Assembly (NCBI GenBank): GCA_023253295.1
Contig: JALRGZ010000285.1
Span: 1 to 11,433 of the forward strand
Source of the DNA: Flavobacterium sp.
Lineage (GTDB): Bacteria > Bacteroidota > Bacteroidia > Flavobacteriales > Flavobacteriaceae
DNA: 11,433 bases
Direction of reading: 5' to 3'
Below, piece by piece: positions 6,623 through 11,433 of the stretch; position 1 is the first letter of the stretch; each line of letters begins with the position of its first letter. The position numbers were made by a program, and so were the translations under genes. The notes under the pieces are model-generated. The model was not told where the DNA came from, searched no databases, and worked only from the letters and a program-made list of their open reading frames with translations.

Positions 6623-7408
6623 ATGAAAGCAAACGATACCTCCAGAAGAGATTTTATAAAACTCATGTCAGTAGCCGGCTTGGCAGCTACAGCATTGCCT
6701 ACTGCCTGTGCTAATACAAAAACAAGAAATAGTAAACCAGAAAAAGAGAATTTAGTATTCCTGTTTCAGGGCGATTCTATAACCGATGGGAATCGAGGAA
6801 GAACTGAAGACCCAAACCATATTTTAGGCCACGGGTATTGTTTTGCTGTTTCCAGCAGAATTGGTGCCGATTTTTCACAGTACGGTTACCAATTTATTAA
6901 TCGGGGTATAGGAGGGAATACACTTAGTGATCTTGAAAAAAGATGGCAGAATGATACCTTGGATTTGAAACCAGATGTATTAAGTTTATTAATTGGGATC
7001 AATGATGTAAATCAAGTCATAGACGGGAAGAAAGAAGCTCTCGATGTAAAAGCGTTTGAGAGCACTTATCGTAAACTGCTAACCTCATGTGTAGAACAAA
7101 ATCAAAATATTTTAATAGTATTGGGGGTACCCTTTTTTTTTGCTTCCGGTTGGCGTAAAGAACAATACGCAAAGTGGCATCCATTAACAGTGGAAAGAGC
7201 CGAAGTTGTAAAAAGAATTGCAGCCGATTTTAATGCTGTTTTGATTGATTATCCTAAGGTTTTTGAAGAAGCACAAAAACAAGCCCCAATTGATTATTGG
7301 ATTTGGGACGGTGTACATCCAACTGCATTTGGTCATGAATTGATGGCTAGAGAATGGATTAAACAAGTTAGTAAGCGTTTGAGGTTTTTAACCCAAATTC
7401 AACATTAA
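6623..7408 (+). CDS. Tat-exported SGNH/GDSL-family esterase
   Basis: SGNH hydrolase of 261 residues, probably a carbohydrate O-acetylesterase. Block I is GDSITDG with nucleophile S52; block II is the RGIGGNT turn (94-100); block III is GIND with N127; block V is WDGVHPT with D229 and H232. All catalytic elements are present, so it should be active. The N-terminus carries a twin-arginine motif, SRRDFIKL (7-14), then a modest hydrophobic stretch (SVAGLAATALPTA), so export of a folded protein by Tat is expected; it is the only gene here without an ordinary Sec signal. The Cys at 29 in LPTACAN could be a lipoprotein attachment site, but Pro at -3 makes it non-canonical. Relatives in polysaccharide loci deacetylate xylan or rhamnogalacturonan; others are lysophospholipase-like, so the substrate is inferred. 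It follows the GH78 relic and is closed by a good hairpin downstream. Confidence 0.88.
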   Translation: MKANDTSRRDFIKLMSVAGLAATALPTACANTKTRNSKPEKENLVFLFQGDSITDGNRGRTEDPNHILGHGYCFAVSSRIGADFSQYGYQFINRGIGGNTLSDLEKRWQNDTLDLKPDVLSLLIGINDVNQVIDGKKEALDVKAFESTYRKLLTSCVEQNQNILIVLGVPFFFASGWRKEQYAKWHPLTVERAEVVKRIAADFNAVLIDYPKVFEEAQKQAPIDYWIWDGVHPTAFGHELMAREWIKQVSKRLRFLTQIQH

Positions 7409-7420
7409 AAATACTGAATA

Positions 7421-7457
7421 AGTGGTTCCTTTTTTGGAATCATTAGTTTGTTTTTTA
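7421..7457 (+). terminator. intrinsic terminator-like hairpin after the SGNH esterase
   Basis: AGTGGTTCC (7421-7429) pairs with GGAATCATT (7436-7444) over a TTTTTT loop: nine pairs, two of them G-T wobbles. A T-rich tract, TTTGTTTTTT, follows within a few bases. It lies 12 bases after the stop codon and is the most convincing terminator in the window. Confidence 0.5.
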
Positions 7458-7592
7458 CAAAGTTTTTATTGATTAAACAAAGGTTGAAATTTTATGCATA
7501 TCTACTTATATCAATGCTATATTTTAGAGATGGATTATTTTGAACAATTGCATAAAAAAAACACAAAAGAAAAAATAAAACACTTTATATTG

Positions 7593-7611
7593 AGTATAAT
7601 ATTATTATACT
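7593..7611. repeat. 19-base perfect palindrome in the pre-GH42 gap
   Basis: AGTATAATA (7593-7601), one central T, and TATTATACT (7603-7611) form perfect arms of nine. It could be an operator or a hairpin. The region is almost pure A/T, which raises the chance of an accidental palindrome, but an arm of nine including a G/C pair is longer than its surroundings. Confidence 0.35.
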
Positions 7612-7709
7612 TAATTATTTTTCACAATTTACCCTAAATATTAACAAAAAGCGCCAAAACGATACCTTATTGGATACATAAGGATATTATATAAAACAGA
7701 GTAAACAAA

Positions 7710-7717
7710 TACTTTTG
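7710..7717 (+). promoter_or_regulatory. candidate Bacteroidota -7 promoter element for GH42-GH5
   Basis: TACTTTTG fits the Bacteroidota -7 consensus TAnnTTTG exactly. The matching -33 TTTG is not present at the usual distance (that segment reads ATTATATAAAAC), so the promoter would be incomplete and perhaps activator dependent. If used, the mRNA would start near 7724 and have a leader of about 180 bases. Confidence 0.3.
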
Positions 7718-7724
7718 TATGCCA

Positions 7725-7743
7725 GACTCAATAAATTTGAGTC
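7725..7743 (+). repeat. hairpin GACTCAA/TTGAGTC just after the candidate promoter
   Basis: GACTCAA (7725-7731) and TTGAGTC (7737-7743) form a perfect 7-base stem with a TAAAT loop and three G/C pairs per arm, strong for this AT-rich setting. It would lie at the extreme 5' end of a transcript from 7710-7717, where it could protect the mRNA, or it may be a protein-binding site overlapping the start. Confidence 0.4.
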
Positions 7744-7750
7744 AAGTTGC

Positions 7751-7770
7751 TTTTATAGTGTTTTTATAGT
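7751..7770. repeat. tandem direct repeat TTTTATAGTG x2
   Basis: TTTTATAGTG occurs at 7751-7760, and again at 7762-7771 after one extra T, giving an 11-base period (one DNA helix turn). Repeats in phase with the helix are typical of cooperative regulator sites. It lies about 135 bases before the GH42 start. Only two copies, so chance is possible. Confidence 0.3.
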
Positions 7771-7907
7771 GAAAGTATGATCCAAATGATTTAAAATATA
7801 ATCGATTTATTAAAAAAGAAATTGCATTAATAAATAGTTTATGAGTGGGCAAATACTAATAAATAAAAACAGTAAAATATAGAAACAAAAAAATAAAATA
7901 TACATAT

Positions 7908-9995
7908 ATGAAAAGAAGTCTTAAAATTTTACTGTTATTACTGATAATTACGGGAACAACCGTAAAATCACAGAATGGCAATAAATTTTTTCCTGAAAAA
8001 GATTTAATAACAACAGGAATTTATTATTATCCTGAGCATTGGAATGAAAATCAGTGGGAGAGAGATATTAAGAATATAGCCGATATGGGATATGAGTTTG
8101 TACATCTGGCTGAATTTGCCTGGTATAAAATGGAACCTGTTGAAGGAAAATTTGATTTCACCTGGTTGGATAAGGTGGTTAATCTTTGTATAAAAAACAA
8201 TTTAAAAATAGTAATGTGTACGCCTTCGGCAACAACTCCTGCATGGATGCGTATTAACTATCCTGAGACCTTTATTATGGATGGTCATTACATTCGTGCT
8301 GAGAATGGTACTCGAGGCTTAAATTCTACGGTTAACCTAAAATACCGAATGTTTGTTGGAAAAATTGTTACTGAACTGGCAAAACGTTATGGACAGAATA
8401 AGAATGTGGTAGGATGGCAAATTGATAATGAGCCGCCGGCAATTGCTGATTACAGCCCGGATTCTCAGGATGCATTTAGAAAATGGTTGAAAAGTAAATA
8501 TCAAACCGTAGCGTCGTTGAATGTAGCTTGGGGGACAGCATTTTGGAGCCAATGGTTTAATAGTTTTGATGAGGTAGTAATACCTAATACTACACTTGTA
8601 GGCTGGTGGGGTAATAATCCTCATGCCTTGCTTGATTTTAAACGATATTCTGCAGATTGTCAGGCAGATTGTCTGGATTTTCAGGCTGGAATTTTGAGAG
8701 AACACATCTTGGATAATCAGTATATTACGACAAATTATACAGCCATTTGTACTGGAGCTGATCCAAGAAGAACACAGAAACTTGATTTTGCCGCTTATAC
8801 GGCTTATCCTAATGGCGGAAGTAATAATATAGGAGAAAATGGGTTTAGATTAGGGGACAGTAAGGCAATTCTTTTTGCTGCCGAATATTATAAATTAGTT
8901 GGTGGTGTTTCCGGAGTTATGGAGATTCAGCCTGGTCCTGTTAATTGGGGAAGTTATAATCCTTTACTGCTACCGGGAACTGTACGTATGTGGTTGTATC
9001 ACACCTTTGCTGCAGGTGGTAAATTGGCATGTTCTTACAGGTTTCGTCAAATCAATTATAGTTCTGAGCAGTATCATGCCGGTATCATGAAACCTGATGG
9101 AGTAACACTTTCTCCGGGAGGTAAAGAGTACATGCAATTTATGAAGGAAGTAAAATTACTTCGTAAAGAATACAAACCTAACACAAAGCTACCTGAAAAA
9201 CTGGCTGTAAAATCAACAGCTATTCTTTGGAATTTAGAAAATTATTGGGCTATTGACCGACAAAAATTAACTTATCAGTGGGACACTTGGAACTATCCTG
9301 TTAAGTTTTTGGAATTAACCAAGTCTTTAGGGGCTCCAACCGAAGTGATTTCAGAAAAAACGGATTTCTCTAAATATAAATTTTTAATTGTACCCGCTTA
9401 TGATTTAGCAGATGCTACTTTGGTAAAAAAATGGAAAGACTATGTAACTAATGGAGGGCATTTGATTTTAACGTGCCGCACCGCAACAAGAAATCGTGAC
9501 GGACATATTTGGGAAGGAGAATGGGCTGCACCATTATCGGATCTTATTGGTGCACATGTGGAGTCTACGGATATGCTTTCGGCTTATAAAAACGGAACTG
9601 TTTTAATGAATGAGGTTAATTACAAATGGAATAACTGGGCTGATTTACTTAACGTTGATAAAGGAACGGAAGTACTTGCCACTTATGATAGTGAGTTTTA
9701 TAAAGGAAAAGCTGCAGTTGTACGAAATAAAATTGGTAAAGGTACTGTAACCTATATTGGTGTGGATACTGATGATTCAAAACTGGAAAAAAATATTATA
9801 AGTCAACTTTATAAGTCAACCGGTGCCACAACAGAAGACTATCCGGAAGGAATTTATACCTATTGGCGAGATGGATTTTACTTCGCTGTAAATTATTCTT
9901 CAAATGATTATACGATGAATTTGCCGGCAACAGCTAAAATTTTTATTGGAGAGAAAACACTCAAACCGGCAGGAGTGATAGTTTGGAAAGAATAA
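7908..9995 (+). CDS. secreted GH42 beta-galactosidase
   Basis: Retaining beta-galactosidase of 695 residues, close to the usual GH42 length. Signal peptide: MKRSLKILLLLLIITGTTVKS before Q. Domain A, a TIM barrel, spans about 33-410 and begins with the family signature GIYYYPEHWNENQWERDI. The acid/base is E175 in GWQIDNEPP and the nucleophile is E339 in VMEIQPGPVNW; both are intact. Domain B (about 435-625) has the flavodoxin-like trimerisation fold typical of GH42, with ILWNLENYWA, a FLIVPAYDLAD strand and the GGHLILT turn; a small beta domain C ends the chain near 695. GH42 enzymes often act on beta-1,4- or beta-1,6-galacto-oligosaccharides released from plant galactans rather than on lactose. 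Here it is exported and leads a pair with the GH5 gene 89 bases downstream. With the GH2 enzyme upstream it gives the locus two beta-galactosidases of different families, probably for different linkages. The short ATG leader ATACATAT has no Shine-Dalgarno site. Confidence 0.93.
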   Translation: MKRSLKILLLLLIITGTTVKSQNGNKFFPEKDLITTGIYYYPEHWNENQWERDIKNIADMGYEFVHLAEFAWYKMEPVEGKFDFTWLDKVVNLCIKNNLKIVMCTPSATTPAWMRINYPETFIMDGHYIRAENGTRGLNSTVNLKYRMFVGKIVTELAKRYGQNKNVVGWQIDNEPPAIADYSPDSQDAFRKWLKSKYQTVASLNVAWGTAFWSQWFNSFDEVVIPNTTLVGWWGNNPHALLDFKRYSADCQADCLDFQAGILREHILDNQYITTNYTAICTGADPRRTQKLDFAAYTAYPNGGSNNIGENGFRLGDSKAILFAAEYYKLVGGVSGVMEIQPGPVNWGSYNPLLLPGTVRMWLYHTFAAGGKLACSYRFRQINYSSEQYHAGIMKPDGVTLSPGGKEYMQFMKEVKLLRKEYKPNTKLPEKLAVKSTAILWNLENYWAIDRQKLTYQWDTWNYPVKFLELTKSLGAPTEVISEKTDFSKYKFLIVPAYDLADATLVKKWKDYVTNGGHLILTCRTATRNRDGHIWEGEWAAPLSDLIGAHVESTDMLSAYKNGTVLMNEVNYKWNNWADLLNVDKGTEVLATYDSEFYKGKAAVVRNKIGKGTVTYIGVDTDDSKLEKNIISQLYKSTGATTEDYPEGIYTYWRDGFYFAVNYSSNDYTMNLPATAKIFIGEKTLKPAGVIVWKE

Positions 9996-10074
9996 TAACC
10001 ATTAATTCATAATAATTTGTTGGCTGAAATTCTAAAAGCAGTTTTGACCAAAGACTCATAATAATTACCATTAA
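9991..10074 (+). repeat. 15-base direct repeat bracketing the GH42-GH5 gap
   Basis: AATAATAACCATTAA (9991-10005, overlapping the GH42 stop) and AATAATTACCATTAA (10060-10074, 11 bases before the GH5 start) differ at one base. A second shared block, TCATAATAATT, occurs at 10007-10017 and 10056-10066. The spacer between the two genes may have grown by a local duplication, or these may be paired sites; no function is known. Confidence 0.35.
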
Positions 10075-10084
10075 ATATTTATAA

Positions 10085-11221
10085 ATGATTAAAAGAATTC
10101 AATTTGTAGTTTTTTTTACGGGGCTTTTTATGAACTTAAATAGCTTTGCTCAATTGACAACAGCTCCTGAATTGGCTAAACGCATGCATGTAGGAGTAAA
10201 TTTAGGCAATACATTTGAGGCAATATGTGATGAAGGAGCATGGGGAGGAGGTAAAACCTCACAAAAATTAATTGATTCTATTAAAGCAGCCGGGTTTAAT
10301 ACCATAAGAATACCAACAGCCTGGTTTTGTCATTCGGATACTATTTCAAGTACAATTGATCCTCAATGGATGGCTCGTGTAAAAGAAGTTGTTGATTATT
10401 GTGTAAAAGATGATCTTTATGTGATTCTTAATATGCACTGGGATCAAGGATGGTTAGAAAACAGAATTAATGCAAAAAATCAGCTGGAAGTAAACAAAAG
10501 ACAAAAGATCTATTGGACTCAAATAGCAAACTATTTTAAAAAGTATGATGAACATTTGCTTTTTGCGGGTGCCAATGAACCCAATGCTAAAGAGGCAAAA
10601 CAAGTAGAAATATTACTGTCGTATTACCAGACTTTTATTGATGCTGTTCGTGCCACAGGTGGAAATAATGCTTCCCGAACACTCATCGTTCAGGGGCCTG
10701 AAACTGACATTGAAAAAACACTTAAACTGATGAATTCCCTTCCTAAAGATAAGATAAAGGACCGTTTAATGGTTGAGGTACACTTTTATTCACCTTTTCA
10801 GTTTTGTTTGATGTCAAAAGAGGCTGATTGGGGTAAGCCATTTTATTATTGGGGTAAAGACAATCATTCTAAAACGGATCTAGAACATAATTCAACCTGG
10901 GGAGAAGAAGAATTTATCGATACACTTTTTAGTAACTTGAAGAAAAAGTATGTAGATAAGGGAGTCCCTGTAATAATTGGTGAATTTGCAGCTTATCGCC
11001 GAAAAATTGATGATCCGGTAAATCAGGAACTCAATTATAAATCAGTAGAACATTTTAATAAATATGTGGTAAAATCCTGCCTTAGTAATGGGATTATTCC
11101 TTATTACTGGGATACTCCGAATAATTTGTTCAACCGTAACACAGCTGAAGTATTAGATAAAGGAGTTATCAAAGCAATGCTGGAGGGAGCTAAGGAGGCA
11201 AAGAATGACATCAGTTATTAA
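10085..11221 (+). CDS. secreted GH5 glycoside hydrolase (endoglucanase/mannanase-like)
   Basis: GH5 (cellulase superfamily) enzyme of 378 residues with a signal peptide MIKRIQFVVFFTGLFMNLNSFA before Q. The single TIM barrel (about 28-372) shows the family landmarks in order: GVNLGNTFEA (37-46), R75 in NTIRIP, H118 in NMHWD, acid/base E165 in GANEPN, H233 and Y235 in EVHFYSP, nucleophile E300 in VIIGEFAAYR and the aromatic W342 in YYWDTPNN. All catalytic residues are present, so a retaining hydrolase on beta-linked glycans is expected. There is no carbohydrate-binding module, dockerin or type IX secretion tail. The A-G-A-N-E-P sequence is not the common F-E-(G/I)-L-N-E-P form, and I cannot assign a subfamily, so glucan, xyloglucan, mannan or another backbone is open. 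It is probably co-transcribed with GH42: no hairpin separates them. Confidence 0.9.
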   Translation: MIKRIQFVVFFTGLFMNLNSFAQLTTAPELAKRMHVGVNLGNTFEAICDEGAWGGGKTSQKLIDSIKAAGFNTIRIPTAWFCHSDTISSTIDPQWMARVKEVVDYCVKDDLYVILNMHWDQGWLENRINAKNQLEVNKRQKIYWTQIANYFKKYDEHLLFAGANEPNAKEAKQVEILLSYYQTFIDAVRATGGNNASRTLIVQGPETDIEKTLKLMNSLPKDKIKDRLMVEVHFYSPFQFCLMSKEADWGKPFYYWGKDNHSKTDLEHNSTWGEEEFIDTLFSNLKKKYVDKGVPVIIGEFAAYRRKIDDPVNQELNYKSVEHFNKYVVKSCLSNGIIPYYWDTPNNLFNRNTAEVLDKGVIKAMLEGAKEAKNDISY

Positions 11222-11270
11222 ATTGGGTTATTGTAATGAAAACTTTTTAGAAGTGAATATATAATCTTTG

Positions 11271-11290
11271 CTATGTTTTGATAAACATGG
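11271..11290 (+). repeat. 8-pair hairpin between GH5 and the last gene
   Basis: CTATGTTT (11271-11278) pairs with AAACATGG (11283-11290) over a TGAT loop, with one wobble pair. ATTTTT follows eight bases later. It could be a poor terminator for GH5 or a leader hairpin of the next gene; neither is clear. Confidence 0.25.
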
Positions 11291-11319
11291 GATACCAATT
11301 TTTAAAGGATATAAAACTG

Positions 11320-11433
11320 ATGAAGAATATATTTTTATTTAGCTTAATAACAGTATTGTTAATTAATTTTTCAAACGCTCAAGAACATAAAGAATATTAC
11401 TCCAATGGGAATATAAAGGAAATAGGAGAATTA
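11320..11433 (+). CDS. secreted MORN-repeat / YwqK-like protein, N-terminal fragment
   Basis: The frame is open from ATG 11320 to the window edge (38 codons). It starts with a Sec signal peptide, MKNIFLFSLITVLLINFSNA, before QEH. The mature part begins EYYSNGNIKEIGEL, which reads as the first unit of the (Y/W)-Y-x-x-G-x-(I/L)-K-x-x-G repeats of the MORN-variant family often labelled YwqK antitoxin-like. In Bacteroidota such proteins are frequent, exported and mostly of unknown role; the antitoxin label is inherited and not a demonstrated function. An in-frame ATG at 11287 would add 11 polar residues before the signal peptide, so 11320 is preferred; an AAAGGA lies upstream at 11304-11309. Not obviously part of the sugar cluster and probably marks its edge. 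The rest lies outside the window. Confidence 0.65.
   Translation, partial: MKNIFLFSLITVLLINFSNAQEHKEYYSNGNIKEIGEL

Larger units (their letters stand above)
7409..7907. other. 499-base gap before GH42: regulatory region, no convincing gene
   Basis: The longest stretch without a gene. It contains, in order: the hairpin at 7421-7444, a very AT-rich segment with a 35-codon open frame (7530-7637) and a 19-base palindrome (7593-7611), a 6-base hairpin CCTTAT/ATAAGG (7665-7683), a promoter-like TACTTTTG (7710-7717), a 7-base hairpin (7725-7743) and a tandem 10-base repeat (7751-7770). I found no transposase, tRNA or known riboswitch, and no conserved peptide in any frame that would mark a relic like the one at 6420. 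It most likely carries the promoter and leader of the GH42-GH5 unit. Confidence 0.5.

Noticed and set aside
8899..9090. 63-codon open frame on the plus strand
   Set aside because: It is an out-of-frame shadow inside GH42, overlapping the nucleophile region of the real enzyme.
11320..11433. Toxin-antitoxin system
   Set aside because: The YwqK antitoxin label is only a family name; the protein has an export signal and no toxin partner is visible, so I do not claim such a system.

Overview
The window looks like AT-rich chromosomal DNA from a Bacteroidota bacterium (Flavobacteriia or Bacteroidia; the sequence does not settle which). The evidence is the low GC, poor Shine-Dalgarno sites with A/T-rich leaders, and Sec signal peptides that almost all end just before a Gln (FA|Q, FC|Q, FS|Q, KS|Q, NA|Q). 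The gene content is also typical: a run of secreted carbohydrate-active enzymes as in the enzyme arm of a polysaccharide-utilization locus. All genes lie on the + strand. No SusC/SusD pair, sensor/regulator, tRNA, rRNA, CRISPR or insertion sequence is visible.

Layout: (1) 1-153, the last 50 codons of a GH2 enzyme of the beta-glucuronidase/beta-galactosidase type. (2) 427-3693, a LacZ-like GH2 beta-galactosidase with all key catalytic residues but Cys in place of the aglycone-site Trp. (3) 3886-4836, a secreted alpha/beta-hydrolase esterase of the BD-FAE/acetyl-xylan-esterase kind. (4) 4958-6376, a secreted DUF1593 protein with a nucleoside-hydrolase-like fold and a Sde182-type C-terminal domain. 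(5) about 6420-6600, the decayed 5' end of a GH78 alpha-L-rhamnosidase gene, to my eye the most interesting item. (6) 6623-7408, a Tat-exported SGNH/GDSL esterase. (7) 7409-7907, a 499-base gap with a terminator-like hairpin, palindromes and a promoter-like element. (8) 7908-9995, a GH42 beta-galactosidase. (9) 10085-11221, a GH5 glycanase. (10) 11320-end, the start of a secreted MORN-repeat/YwqK-like protein that probably lies outside the sugar cluster.

How the genes fit together (inference): two beta-galactosidases of different families, a GH5 endo-acting hydrolase, two candidate deacetylases and a lost rhamnosidase suggest attack on an acetylated, galactose-decorated plant or algal polysaccharide. 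Rhamnogalacturonan-type pectin, xyloglucan and galactoglucomannan all remain possible, and the sequence alone does not choose between them. Hairpins at gene ends and the large gap before GH42 suggest several transcription units rather than one operon, with GH42-GH5 as a two-gene unit.

I did not find a wholly new system. The notable items are the GH78 relic, the DUF1593 protein of unclear activity, the Trp-to-Cys change in the GH2 enzyme, and inverted repeats built over the stop codons of two neighbouring genes.
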